Counted from the stretch's first letter, positions 1 to 8,951 are shown. The stretch: 64,000 nt of DNA from Flavobacterium sp. YO12 (GCF_004119495.1 NZ_NRQU01000011.1:1-64000); one strand, 5' to 3'. The notes: generated by a model not told the origin, from the letters alone. Numbers and translations: made by a program.

Positions 1-1
1 T

Positions 2-43
2 ACCTTTGATCCTGATTTTGGTAATAAAAAGAATAATAAATAG
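2..43 (+). CDS. C-terminal end of an unidentified protein (partial, runs off left edge)
   Basis: An open frame enters from the left edge and stops at TAG 41-43. It encodes only TFDPDFGNKKNNK. The hydrophilic, Lys/Asn-rich tail looks like the end of a real protein, but 13 residues cannot identify it. Because the next genes concern galactose, it could be a glycoside hydrolase or another sugar gene; that is inference only. Confidence 0.35.
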   Translation, partial: TFDPDFGNKKNNK

Positions 44-118
44 AAAAATTATATTCTATTTACAGATGCCGAAATAAAGTATTGCCTCTTCATAATTTTA
101 TTACTATTTTCACATAAG

Positions 119-133
119 TGTAAATGTTACATT
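119..133. promoter_or_regulatory. Putative operator upstream of the Nudix regulator
   Basis: TGTAA-ATG-TTACA (119-131) is an inverted repeat about 55 bases before the start of the Nudix-type regulator gene. The overlapping AATGT-T-ACATT (123-133) is a second possible dyad. The same ATGTAA/TTACAT words recur in the palindromes at 1021-1046 and 5642-5662, and the context ATTAATAAGT is shared with the 1021 site. I infer an autoregulatory site for the adjacent regulator. Confidence 0.4.
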
Positions 134-188
134 AATAAGTTATGAAACAATTTAGGAAGTTTATATCTTTACCAATAAATTATTATAT

Positions 189-878
189 ATGCTAAACAGT
201 TATAGCTCTGCTGATAAGGTTTTACTAGCGGTAGATTGTATTATTTTTGGATTCGACAGTGAAGGTCTAAAAATACTTTTAATCAAAAGAGATTTTGAAC
301 CTGAAAAAGGAAAATGGTCCTTGATTGGAGGATTTTTAAAGCGTGATGAAATTTTAGATAATGCAGCTATTAGAATATTAAATACGTATACTGGTTTAAA
401 CGATATTTATATGGAACAGCTGTATGCTTACAGCGAAATTGATCGTGATCCTGTCGAAAGAACCATTTCTGTCTCCTATTTTGCCTTGATTAATATCGAA
501 AACCACAATGCTGAACTTATTAAAAATTATCATGCTGAATGGTTCCCTATAAATGATGCGCCAAATTTAATTTTTGACCATAATGAAATGGTTCAAAATG
601 CAATAAAAAGACTGCGATATAAAACTTCGATAAAACCAATTGGATTTGAATTACTGCCGGAAAAATTCACCATGCGTCAGCTTTTAGAATTATATGAAGC
701 TATCTTAAGTAAGGAGTTAGACAAAAGAAATTTCATTAGTAAAATAAACTCTCTTGAGATTTTAAATAAACTTGAAGAAAAAGACATGCAGTCGTCCAGA
801 AAAGGATCGTATTTGTACACTTTTAATAAAGAAAAATACGAAGAGAAGTTACTAAATGATTTCGTACTGAATTTATAA
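189..878 (+). CDS. Nudix-domain transcriptional regulator (NrtR/AraR-like)
   Basis: This 229-residue protein has an N-terminal Nudix fold (about 10-145) and a C-terminal winged-helix region (about 150-225) containing FTMRQLLELYEAIL, the usual layout of NrtR-type repressors. The Nudix box starts correctly (GGFLKRDE near residue 46) but its core reads RILNTYTGL, so the REXXEE metal-binding acidic residues are gone and hydrolysis is unlikely. In Bacteroidetes such proteins (for example AraR of Bacteroides) are sugar-responsive regulators. The position next to the galactose genes and the three related palindromes suggest control of sugar uptake here. The effector cannot be read from sequence. A hairpin terminator follows directly. 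Confidence 0.8.
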   Translation: MLNSYSSADKVLLAVDCIIFGFDSEGLKILLIKRDFEPEKGKWSLIGGFLKRDEILDNAAIRILNTYTGLNDIYMEQLYAYSEIDRDPVERTISVSYFALINIENHNAELIKNYHAEWFPINDAPNLIFDHNEMVQNAIKRLRYKTSIKPIGFELLPEKFTMRQLLELYEAILSKELDKRNFISKINSLEILNKLEEKDMQSSRKGSYLYTFNKEKYEEKLLNDFVLNL

Positions 879-884
879 AAAAAC

Positions 885-919
885 AAAACCCTGAAATTCC
901 ACAATTTTCAGGGTTTTTT
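885..919 (+). terminator. Rho-independent terminator after the Nudix regulator
   Basis: AAAACCCTGAAA (885-896) pairs exactly with TTTCAGGGTTTT (906-917) around a 9-base loop and runs into a T tract, seven bases after the stop codon. Confidence 0.8.
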
Positions 920-1020
920 CTTCAATAAAACTACTATTAAAAAAAATAAACAAAATTATTATCTTTTAACCTTTGTATTTAGCTGTTATTATGAACACTA
1001 ACTGCTAAAACATTAATAAG

Positions 1021-1046
1021 TGTAAAATTTACATTTGCAAATGTAA
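1021..1046. promoter_or_regulatory. Orphan operator-like double palindrome
   Basis: TGTAAA-A-TTTACA (1021-1033) overlaps a perfect 18-base palindrome TTACATTTGCAAATGTAA (1029-1046). The ATGTAA words match those upstream of the Nudix regulator and the symporter. Yet it sits between two gene 3' ends (regulator stop at 878, leftward GntR gene ending at 1175), with no gene reading away from it. I see nothing else in 920-1174. It may mark the promoter of a lost gene or serve as a distal site. Confidence 0.45.
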
Positions 1047-1174
1047 GCAAAATAATTCTTCAAAAACAAAAAATATCATCTTTATTTTTTTTATTAATAA
1101 ATAAGAGAGTTTTTAATCAAACAACGATTTAACTATAGTATGAATAACTGCATGTTAAATTCTTTACTAAATTA

Positions 1175-2173
1175 CTACAAAGAATTTCGCATTATTAAGG
1201 AGGACTTGTTTTCGATTTGTTCCTTTTTTCCCTTTAAAACCATTTCTGCCAAAATTTTTCCCATCGCTTCAAAATGAGTAGAAATTGTAGTAATTCCGCT
1301 GGCTACCACTTTTTTTAAAGGAGTTTCATTATAAGAAATAATTCCAAAATCTGTTCCGAGTTTTAAATTTTGATCTCTCGCGCTTTCTATTACCCGAACC
1401 AAATCACGATCATTTGGTATAATGTACAAATCTCCTGCATTTATCTTTCTATTTGTAAATTCGGCAATAATTTCAGATTCAAAATTATGTGCCGCACAAA
1501 AATCTTCAAAACCCATTTTCATTCCTATTGGCTCTCGGAAACCTGGAAAAATCAAAATCAATTTCTGATATTTAGCCAAACGTTCTTTTCCCTTCTCTAA
1601 TCCTTCAAAAATATCCTTTTGATGATTCTGATAAATTGCAGGATACGATTTTAAGTCAGCGTTTGTCTGATCCAGTATAATAACATCACCCACTGGTAGG
1701 GTTTTTATAGAGTCAACTATATCTTTTAAATTTGTTGGCATTAAAATGTATTTCGTATAATTCCCAACACTGTCATTAATCAGTTTCTGAAAAACAACAT
1801 TATTAAAATGATGAAAGTAAATATCGACCTGAACATTTTTCCCAATATTGTTTAAAAAGGAGTTATAAATATCTTCTTTGAAAATATTCAATTCATCAAA
1901 TAACAAAAAAATCTTCTGCTTAATCGTGATTTCTACACTCTTAACGTAGTATCCTTTTCCGGGAATAGCATAAATAATACCTCTTTTTTTGAGTTCTTCG
2001 TATCCTAACAAAACGGTATCTCGGGATAATGAAAATGCCAGACAAACTTTATTTACAGAGGGCAATCTGTCTCCTTTAACCAGTTTTTCGTCTTCAATTG
2101 CTTTTTCTATTGAAAGAATAATCTGCTTATATTTTGGCAGACCAATGTTGTTTTGAATCGAAATTATGTTCAT
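1175..2173 (-). CDS. GntR-family regulator with LacI-type sugar-binding domain
   Basis: The 332-residue product starts MNIISIQNN at 2173. An upstream in-frame ATG at 2260 is rejected because it would place the operator at 2207-2222 inside the gene. Residues about 10-78 form a GntR winged helix, with LPSVNKVCLAFSLSRDTV and a typical G(I)IYAIPGKGYYV wing. The remainder resembles a periplasmic-binding-protein-like effector domain (IILDQTN, GIISYNETPLKKVVASGITTIS). Divergence from galM over a 102-base gap holding a palindromic operator suggests that it controls the gal genes in response to a sugar. The ligand is not known; galactose is an inference from context. Confidence 0.8.
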   Translation of the reverse strand: MNIISIQNNIGLPKYKQIILSIEKAIEDEKLVKGDRLPSVNKVCLAFSLSRDTVLLGYEELKKRGIIYAIPGKGYYVKSVEITIKQKIFLLFDELNIFKEDIYNSFLNNIGKNVQVDIYFHHFNNVVFQKLINDSVGNYTKYILMPTNLKDIVDSIKTLPVGDVIILDQTNADLKSYPAIYQNHQKDIFEGLEKGKERLAKYQKLILIFPGFREPIGMKMGFEDFCAAHNFESEIIAEFTNRKINAGDLYIIPNDRDLVRVIESARDQNLKLGTDFGIISYNETPLKKVVASGITTISTHFEAMGKILAEMVLKGKKEQIENKSSLIMRNSL

Positions 2174-2206
2174 ATAAAATAAAGGTCTTTTAAAATTTAT
2201 ACAAAA

Positions 2207-2222
2207 ACTGGTAGGTACCGGT
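2207..2222. promoter_or_regulatory. Operator between GntR regulator and galM
   Basis: ACTGGTA-GG-TACCGGT is a 16-base near-perfect palindrome (one mismatched pair) midway between the divergent regulator and galM. GC-rich dyads of this kind, with GGTA half-sites, are typical GntR operators. It lies where the -33 element of the galM promoter would be. Confidence 0.6.
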
Positions 2223-2244
2223 ATGCAAAAATAAAGAATGTTTT

Positions 2245-2252
2245 TATTTTTG
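2245..2252 (+). promoter_or_regulatory. -7 element of the galM promoter
   Basis: TATTTTTG matches the Bacteroidetes consensus TAnnTTTG, 23 bases before the galM ATG. No TTTG is present 19-21 bases upstream. That region is occupied by the palindrome at 2207-2222, which may mean regulator-assisted transcription. Confidence 0.4.
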
Positions 2253-2275
2253 ACTTTCATTTTTCTAAAATTTTA

Positions 2276-3331
2276 ATGAAAACAATGAACAAATCACATA
2301 GTAACGCAACTTCTAATGCCGATTTTTCTGATTTCGAATCAGATATTGAAAAAATTCGTTCTTTCGAGTTATCGAATAGAAACGGAATGAGGGTTCAGGT
2401 TTTAAATTACGGTGCAACTATTAGTTCCATTCAGATTCCAATTTCTGAAGGTAAAATTGTTGATGTTGTTTTGGGATTTGACTCTCCAAAGTCTTATTTA
2501 GAATCTTATAATTTACCAAGCGCTCCTTATTTTGGAACAACGGTTGGGCGTTATGCGGGGCGAATTCACAATGGACTTTTTTCTTTAAATGGAAAAACAT
2601 ACCAATTAACAAAAAACAATAACGGAAACTCTTTACACGGCGGAAATATTGGTTTTGGGAAAAAAATATGGAATGTTACCAATCAAACTTCTAATGAAAA
2701 TCCGTCGATAACATTTAGTCTTTTAAGTGAAGATCTTAATGAAAATTATCCTGGAGAATTACAAGTTGACTTAACTTACACGTTGACAGAAGATAATGAG
2801 CTGAAATTAACTTATAAAGCAATTTCAACAGAAGATACTATTATAAATTTAACGCATCATAGTTATTTTAATCTTGATGGTCACGATGGCAGTGTTCTGG
2901 ATCAAAAAGTTTTTATTGATGCCGAAAAAATGCTGGAAACTAATCAAGAGAATATCCCAACTGGAAAATTTATTGATCTCAGCAACCATGAATTTGATTT
3001 TAGAACTGAAAAAAAATGCCCGGCTTCGATCGACAACTCTTTTGTTGTCAATAAAACCAATAATCCCTCAGCATCTTTATTTAGTTCAAAAAACAATTTA
3101 AAAATGAACGTTTATACGGATCAGCCAAGTGTACATATATATGTAGGCGGTAATTGTTTTGACATTTTAAAAGGAAAAAACGAAACTGCTTATCATAAAA
3201 CGAGCGGGATTTGCTTTGAAACTCAAAATTTTCCAGATGCTCCCAACCAAGCGCATTTTCCTAATTCAGTTTTAAGAAAAGGTGAAACATATAATCAAGA
3301 AACCGTTTATAAATTTGAAATTTTAAACTAA
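2276..3331 (+). CDS. galM: Aldose 1-epimerase (galactose mutarotase)
   Basis: GalM interconverts alpha- and beta-galactose, feeding the Leloir pathway. The 351-residue protein shows the family signatures GTTVGRYAGRIHNG, NSLHGG and THHSYFNLDG (catalytic His near 195). The general-base Glu lies in CFETQ near 315, followed by the FPNSVLRKGETY end. There is no signal peptide, so it should be cytoplasmic, unlike the periplasmic lipoprotein mutarotases of some Bacteroidetes. A second in-frame ATG at 2285 is an equally possible start. It is the first gene of galM-galK-galT, separated from galK by 24 bases. Confidence 0.93.
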   Translation: MKTMNKSHSNATSNADFSDFESDIEKIRSFELSNRNGMRVQVLNYGATISSIQIPISEGKIVDVVLGFDSPKSYLESYNLPSAPYFGTTVGRYAGRIHNGLFSLNGKTYQLTKNNNGNSLHGGNIGFGKKIWNVTNQTSNENPSITFSLLSEDLNENYPGELQVDLTYTLTEDNELKLTYKAISTEDTIINLTHHSYFNLDGHDGSVLDQKVFIDAEKMLETNQENIPTGKFIDLSNHEFDFRTEKKCPASIDNSFVVNKTNNPSASLFSSKNNLKMNVYTDQPSVHIYVGGNCFDILKGKNETAYHKTSGICFETQNFPDAPNQAHFPNSVLRKGETYNQETVYKFEILN

Positions 3332-3355
3332 AAACGGTAAACTAATTACAGTATA

Positions 3356-4516
3356 ATGAATGACATTTTAATACAAAACACTACTGCTTTTTTCGAAAAA
3401 TCTTTTGGGACTAAACCAGAAAAAATAGTACTTTCTCCAGGAAGAATCAACATTATTGGCGAACATATTGACTATAATGATGGTTATGTTTTACCTGCAG
3501 CAATTGACAAAGTAATTTGCTTTGCTTTGGAAAAAAACAATTCTAAAAAATCAAAAATAATTGCCATCGACTTAAACGAGCAATTTGAAATTGATTTAAC
3601 TCAGGAAGTAAAATTAAGCGATATTGTCTGGACAAATTATATTCAAGGCGTTATTAAACAATTGCAGGATAATGGCTTTTCCTTTGAAGGTTTCAATTGT
3701 GTTTTCAGCAGTAATATTCCTGTTGGTTCGGGATTATCATCATCTGCCGCTTTAGAATGTGGAATGATTTTCGGAATTCAACAGCTTTTCGATTTAAAAA
3801 TTGAAAAAGTAGATATAGCATTATTAGGACAAAAGGCTGAACACTGGGTGGGAATTAACTGCGGTATAATGGATCAATTTTCGAGTGTGCTTGGTCTTGA
3901 AAACAAAGTTATTCAATTAGACTGCAATACATTAGGCTATCATTATCATAATGCTGATTTTAAAGATTATTCTTTGGTTTTATTTGACAGTAATGTTAAA
4001 CATTCTCTTTTTACATCTGAGTACAATACACGCAGAATAGAATGTGAGCAGGGATTATCAATAATTAAAAGTCATTTTCCTGAGGTAAAAAGTTTTAGAA
4101 ATTGTACCGAGGAACAACTTTTAAGTATTCAAGACAAAATGGATGAAACTGTTTTTAAAAGAGTTCATTATGTGGTAAAAGAAATTAATCGTGTTATAAA
4201 AGCCTGCGAAGCGCTGGACAAAGGAAATATAGAAGAATTAGGACAATTGCTCTTTGAAACACATTATGGTTTATCTCAGGAATACGAAGTAAGCTGTGCC
4301 GAATTGGATATGCTTGTTGATACGGCAAAAGCAGATAATACTATCATTGGTTCTCGCTTAATGGGCGGCGGTTTTGGCGGGTGCACCATTAATTTAATTA
4401 AAAAAGGTCATGAAAATGAGGTAAAAAGTAAGTTTTCAAATCTTTATTTAAATACATTTGGGATTGAATTAAAATTTTACGACGTAAAAATCTCAAACGG
4501 AACAACATTACTTTAA
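3356..4516 (+). CDS. galK: Galactokinase
   Basis: GalK phosphorylates alpha-D-galactose with ATP to galactose-1-phosphate. The 386-residue protein has the galactokinase signature GRINIIGEHIDYND (29-42), the GHMP ATP-binding loop PVGSGLSSSAALE (122-134), a catalytic Asp in GIMDQF (173) and the C-terminal GHMP motif MGGGFGGC. Length and motif order are normal for bacterial GalK. It lies between galM and galT (16 bases to galT), clearly one operon. Confidence 0.96.
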   Translation: MNDILIQNTTAFFEKSFGTKPEKIVLSPGRINIIGEHIDYNDGYVLPAAIDKVICFALEKNNSKKSKIIAIDLNEQFEIDLTQEVKLSDIVWTNYIQGVIKQLQDNGFSFEGFNCVFSSNIPVGSGLSSSAALECGMIFGIQQLFDLKIEKVDIALLGQKAEHWVGINCGIMDQFSSVLGLENKVIQLDCNTLGYHYHNADFKDYSLVLFDSNVKHSLFTSEYNTRRIECEQGLSIIKSHFPEVKSFRNCTEEQLLSIQDKMDETVFKRVHYVVKEINRVIKACEALDKGNIEELGQLLFETHYGLSQEYEVSCAELDMLVDTAKADNTIIGSRLMGGGFGGCTINLIKKGHENEVKSKFSNLYLNTFGIELKFYDVKISNGTTLL

Positions 4517-4532
4517 ATACCACACCGAAAAA

Positions 4533-5576
4533 ATGAAAAACTTTGACATTAACGAAGATCCTCACAGACGTTTTAATCCTTTACTCAATGAATGGGTTTT
4601 AGTTTCACCTCATCGTGCGAAACGTCCTTGGCAGGGTCAAAACGAAACCATTTCGACTGAGAAACTTCCTAAACATGACCCAACTTGTTATTTGTGTCCG
4701 GGAAATGTTCGTGCAAACGGCGTAAGTAATCCTGCATACAAAAACAGTTTTGTATTCGACAATGATTTTGCTGCTTTAAAACAAGATGAGATCATTTTTG
4801 AAGAAGATATTAAACATACCTTTTTTAAGGCAGAACCTGAACAAGGAATTTCGAGAGTGGTTTGTTTTTCACCAAGACACGACTTGACGCTTCCTGAAAT
4901 GGAAGTTGCCGATATTGAAAACATTATTAAAACTTGGCAAAAAGAATATGCTGATCTAGGAAGTATTAAATACATTAACCATGTTCAGATTTTTGAAAAT
5001 AAAGGAAGCGTTATGGGATGCAGCAACCCGCATCCGCATGGGCAGATCTGGGCGCAGTCATCATTGCCTACTCAGGTTGAAAAAACGCACAAAAGCTTAA
5101 AAGCGTATTACGACAAAAATCAAAGAACACTGCTTGAAGATTATGTGAAGGCTGAATTGAGAGTTGGCAGTCGAATTGTAATCGAAAACGACCATTTTGT
5201 TGCATTAGTTCCGTTTTGGGCAATCTGGCCTTATGAAACTATGATTGTGAGCAAAAATCCAATTAGCAAAATCACCGATTTTAATGCCGAAGAAGTTACC
5301 GCTTATGCCAAAATTTTAAAGCAGCTTACCATTAAATACGATAATTTATTCAGCACATCATTTCCTTATTCTTCAGGAATTCATCAAGCGCCAACAGATA
5401 ATTTTGATCATCCAGAATGGCATTTTCACATGCATTTTTATCCACCGCTGCTTCGCTCAGCAACTGTAAAAAAATTCATGGTCGGCTATGAAATGATGGG
5501 AGAATCGCAAAGAGATATTACACCAGAAAAAAGTGCTGAAATTTTAAGACAACAATCAGACGTTCATTATAAATAA
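4533..5576 (+). CDS. galT: Galactose-1-phosphate uridylyltransferase
   Basis: GalT exchanges UMP between UDP-glucose and galactose-1-phosphate. The 347-residue class I enzyme has RRFNPL near the start, a zinc-type CYLC pair (52/55), the active-site HPHGQIW with His167 and His169 (His169 matches the uridylylated His of E. coli GalT), and the C-terminal WHFHMHFYPPLLRS. It completes the Leloir set with galM and galK. No galE is seen in the window. I see no clear terminator before the symporter. Confidence 0.96.
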   Translation: MKNFDINEDPHRRFNPLLNEWVLVSPHRAKRPWQGQNETISTEKLPKHDPTCYLCPGNVRANGVSNPAYKNSFVFDNDFAALKQDEIIFEEDIKHTFFKAEPEQGISRVVCFSPRHDLTLPEMEVADIENIIKTWQKEYADLGSIKYINHVQIFENKGSVMGCSNPHPHGQIWAQSSLPTQVEKTHKSLKAYYDKNQRTLLEDYVKAELRVGSRIVIENDHFVALVPFWAIWPYETMIVSKNPISKITDFNAEEVTAYAKILKQLTIKYDNLFSTSFPYSSGIHQAPTDNFDHPEWHFHMHFYPPLLRSATVKKFMVGYEMMGESQRDITPEKSAEILRQQSDVHYK

Positions 5577-5641
5577 AAATTGGCTGAATTTTTCTTACAA
5601 AATAAGTATTGGATCGAAAATTTAACATAATAATTTATTTA

Positions 5642-5697
5642 TAAATGTAAATAATACATTTACAACAGCAGATATATAACTTTTTATTTTAAATTTG
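5642..5697 (+). promoter_or_regulatory. Symporter promoter with upstream operator
   Basis: TAAATGTA-5-TACATTTA (5642-5662) is an 8-base inverted repeat with the same ATGTA half-site words as the sites at 119 and 1021. TAAATTTG at 5690-5697 matches the TAnnTTTG -7 consensus. The operator thus centres about 45 bases upstream of the likely start of transcription, leaving a leader of about 120 bases before the symporter. The site arrangement suggests control by the Nudix-type regulator. Confidence 0.45.
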
Positions 5698-5823
5698 GCT
5701 TCCGTTCTTTTTTTTGTAAAAAAATAACAGAATAAAAACACATTTTTCATTTTTTAAACAAATTAAACCATACAAAACCACAAAAAACAATCGCTATACT
5801 AATTATCTAATATACCATTATCA

Positions 5824-7509
5824 ATGAACCAGAACCTCACTATTGCAGATTATGCAGTATTTATTATCTATTTTCTCGTAGTATCTATCTATGGATATAC
5901 GATTTATCGCAAACGCGAAAAAAACGAACACGATGCCAAGGCTTATTTCCTTGCCGAAGGAACACTTACTTGGTGGGCAATTGGAGCTTCATTAATTGCA
6001 TCAAACATTTCGGCTGAACAATTTATCGGAATGAGCGGTGAAGGTTTCTTCTTAGGAATTGCAGTTGCTGCTTATGAATGGATTGCTGCTATTGCTTTGA
6101 TTATTGTTGCAGTTTGGTTTATTCCTGTATATCTTAAGAATAAGATTTACACGATGCCTCAGTTCTTAAAAACACGTTACAATGAATCGACGGCTTTAAT
6201 CATGGCAGTTTTCTGGTTGTTTTTATATGTATTTGTAAACCTTACTTCTATTTTATATTTAGGAGCAGTTGCCATTAATGGTCTTGCTGGCGGAGAATAT
6301 CTTCATGCCATTATGATAGGCTTAGCTGTTTTTGCATTAATTATCTCTTTAGGAGGAATGAAAGTTGTGGCTTATACCGATGTAATTCAGGTAGCGGTTT
6401 TAATCATTGGAGGTTTAGTTACAACTTATATTGCTTTGACTGTAGTATCTGATCATTTTGGTTTTGGAAAAGATGCTCTTGCAGGTTTCAATCTATTAAT
6501 GGAAAAAGCACCTGAACATTTCAAAATGATAATTGAAAGACCTACTGCTTCTTCATCTCAACTTGAAATTGATAAATATTTAACTTTCCCTGGTTTAATG
6601 TCTTATTTAGCAGGTATCTGGATTATCAACCTTAACTATTGGGGATGTAACCAATATATTACTCAAAGAGCTTTAGGTGCCGATTTACAAACTGCACGTA
6701 ATGGTATTTTGTTTGCAGGATTCTTAAAGTTATTAATGCCTTTAATCGTTATGTTACCTGGAATTGCTGCTTACGTTTTATATCAAAATGGTGGCTTACC
6801 ACAATTGATTGGCGGAAAAGACGGAGCTTACTCGGCAATGTTAACTTTCCTTCCAACAGGTTTAAAAGGATTATCTGTTGCTGCATTAACTGCTGCTATC
6901 GTAGCATCATTAGCTGGTAAAGTAAATAGTATTTCGACAATCTATACTTTAGACGTTCATAAAAAATACATTCAAAAAAATGCGAGTGACAGACACCAAG
7001 TAAATATCGGAAGATATGCTGTTTTTGCTGCTATGCTTTTAGCCGTATTATTTACATGGAATGACATATTAGGAATTGGCGGTGTTGGCGGATTTACTTA
7101 TATTCAAAAATATACTGGCTTTATTAGCCCTGGAGTTTTTGCGATGTTCTTCCTTGGAATGTTCTGGAAAAGAACAACTGGAACTGCAGCAATTGTGGGT
7201 GTAATTTTAGGATTTGTATTGTCTGTTTTATTCAATGAATATGCTCCAATGCTTTTCGGAAATGAAACCTTATTATATACCGCTTATTCTAATGGAAAAG
7301 GCGCATTCGAAATTCCGTTCCATATTTGTATGGGATTATCATTCTTCTTTACAATGCTGGCAATGATTGCAATCAGTTTTGCTGGACCTAAAGTAAACCC
7401 TAAAGCATTTGAAATTGATTCTGAAATGTTTAAAGTTAAACCACAAACTACTGTGTTAATCGTAATTACTTTATTGATTATTGTAGCATTATATGTGAAG
7501 TTCTGGTAA
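5824..7509 (+). CDS. Sodium/solute symporter (SGLT family), probable galactose transporter
   Basis: The 561-residue integral membrane protein has about 14 hydrophobic segments and SSS-family features: the early ASNISAEQFIGMSGEGF region, YTDVIQVAVLIIGG, NYWGCNQYITQRALGA and a final hydrophobic helix. These resemble Vibrio vSGLT, which couples Na+ to galactose uptake. The position after galMKT supports galactose or a related sugar as substrate, but the SSS family is broad. It is followed by a perfect 36-base palindromic terminator. Confidence 0.88.
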   Translation: MNQNLTIADYAVFIIYFLVVSIYGYTIYRKREKNEHDAKAYFLAEGTLTWWAIGASLIASNISAEQFIGMSGEGFFLGIAVAAYEWIAAIALIIVAVWFIPVYLKNKIYTMPQFLKTRYNESTALIMAVFWLFLYVFVNLTSILYLGAVAINGLAGGEYLHAIMIGLAVFALIISLGGMKVVAYTDVIQVAVLIIGGLVTTYIALTVVSDHFGFGKDALAGFNLLMEKAPEHFKMIIERPTASSSQLEIDKYLTFPGLMSYLAGIWIINLNYWGCNQYITQRALGADLQTARNGILFAGFLKLLMPLIVMLPGIAAYVLYQNGGLPQLIGGKDGAYSAMLTFLPTGLKGLSVAALTAAIVASLAGKVNSISTIYTLDVHKKYIQKNASDRHQVNIGRYAVFAAMLLAVLFTWNDILGIGGVGGFTYIQKYTGFISPGVFAMFFLGMFWKRTTGTAAIVGVILGFVLSVLFNEYAPMLFGNETLLYTAYSNGKGAFEIPFHICMGLSFFFTMLAMIAISFAGPKVNPKAFEIDSEMFKVKPQTTVLIVITLLIIVALYVKFW

Positions 7510-7534
7510 CAAAATTTTACAAATACTATTTAAT

Positions 7535-7570
7535 AAAAAAGAGGATTCTAAATTTAGAATCCTCTTTTTT
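7535..7570. terminator. Bidirectional terminator between symporter and halogenase-like gene
   Basis: Two perfectly complementary 18-base arms (7535-7552 and 7553-7570), with core GAGGATTCTAAA and flanking A6/T6 tracts, lie between two convergent genes. It should stop transcription from both sides. Confidence 0.85.
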
Positions 7571-7599
7571 ATTACAGTGCAACAATAGAAAAAACCAGA

Positions 7600-8850
7600 T
7601 TATTCCGAGCTTTGTTCTTTTTGCATATTTAGTAAATACGCCATATTTGCAATTACATGATCGTGTTTCTTGACAAACGAATTTTCTTCATTCCAAACAT
7701 AACCAGCCAAAACAGCGCATATTTTTTCTTTTACTTCAGGATTTTCCGGCTGATGGAAAAATAAAGTCTGCAGATTTCCGGTGTACCATTCTTGTACATA
7801 TGTTGTGAAAACTGCAATTCCACGTTTCATATATTGGGTAAACTCAACTTCCCAATCAACAGGAGTTCCTTGCGCTTCTTTCAAATATAATTTTGCAGCC
7901 AGCATTCCAGATTCAGTTGCAAAAGCTACACCTGACGAGAAAACAGGATCTAAAAATTCTGAACTGTTTCCCGTTAAAGCAAAACCATCGCCGTACATTC
8001 TTTTTACAGCTCTAGAATAATTCTCCAATTTTACAGGCTCAAACAAAAACTCAGTTCCCTGAAATCTTTTAATATAAAAGTCTGATAGCTGAATAGCATT
8101 TTTCAAAGCCTCGGCATTATCTTTATTCTCAGAAAGAGAATTGATAAAATCAGTCGGGCCAACAACTCCTAAACTCGTGTTTCCGTTAGAAAACGGAATT
8201 ACCCATAACCATACTTGGGTTTCTAGTATATCAAATGAAATTTGAGTTCCTTCTTCTCCTTCTTCTCTATTAATATCTTTTACGTGTGTAAATATTGAGG
8301 AATGCGGATCTAATTTTGAAGGCGTATCCAAATCTAAAAGTCTTGGTAAAACACGTCCATAACCGCTTGAATCGATAATAAACTTCGCGTGAATTTCTTT
8401 TAAATTCCCATCCTTATCTTTTACAATAGTTTTAGAATTTTTCCCTTCAAAAGAAACTTCCAAAACCTCTGTTTCAAATTCCAGATCAACACCTTTTCGC
8501 ACGACTTCCTGAGCCATTGTATTATCAAAATCAGCACGTGGAACCTGCCAGGTCCAATCCCAGCCTTCTCCAAATTTCTTACTGAAATCAAAAACACAAA
8601 TTTCTTCACCTCTTATAAAACGAGCTCCCAGCTTCTTTTCAAAATTCATTGCATTAAGAGCGTCAAGCAATTCTGCCTCAGCAAAATGATCCATTACTCT
8701 AGGAATTAAGCTTTCGCCAACAACAAGTCTCGGAAACCTTTGTTTTTCAACAACTTTTACCTTAACATTGTTTTTATGAAGATACGATGCCGATACGCAT
8801 CCAGAGGGTCCGGCGCCTATCACTAAAACATCTACAAACTCCTTTGTCAT
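7600..8850 (-). CDS. FAD-dependent halogenase-like oxidoreductase (flexirubin cluster)
   Basis: The 416-residue flavoprotein has the FAD dinucleotide motif GAGPSG (13-18), GESLIP (45-50), a Lys pair in FEKKLGARF (72/73) where phenolic halogenases carry the catalytic Lys, QVPRADFD (102-109), and the diagnostic halogenase motif WxWxIP (214-219). This favours a flavin-dependent halogenase over a plain monooxygenase or geranylgeranyl-reductase-type enzyme. Chlorinated flexirubins are known from Cytophaga/Flavobacterium, so chlorination of a pigment ring is a reasonable role. It is divergent from the TAL gene with a shared 101-base gap. Confidence 0.75.
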   Translation of the reverse strand: MTKEFVDVLVIGAGPSGCVSASYLHKNNVKVKVVEKQRFPRLVVGESLIPRVMDHFAEAELLDALNAMNFEKKLGARFIRGEEICVFDFSKKFGEGWDWTWQVPRADFDNTMAQEVVRKGVDLEFETEVLEVSFEGKNSKTIVKDKDGNLKEIHAKFIIDSSGYGRVLPRLLDLDTPSKLDPHSSIFTHVKDINREEGEEGTQISFDILETQVWLWVIPFSNGNTSLGVVGPTDFINSLSENKDNAEALKNAIQLSDFYIKRFQGTEFLFEPVKLENYSRAVKRMYGDGFALTGNSSEFLDPVFSSGVAFATESGMLAAKLYLKEAQGTPVDWEVEFTQYMKRGIAVFTTYVQEWYTGNLQTLFFHQPENPEVKEKICAVLAGYVWNEENSFVKKHDHVIANMAYLLNMQKEQSSE

Positions 8851-8951
8851 AATAAAAATATTATCAATTATTACCTTACATTTGCCATCATCAAAATAAC
8901 TACATTTATTTTGATTAATAAAATTAAATTAGCACAATCAAAACCGATTTA

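Noticed and set aside
2174-2260. Longer start of the GntR-type regulator at 2260
   Set aside because: It would place the operator palindrome inside the coding region and add 29 residues without resemblance to the family.
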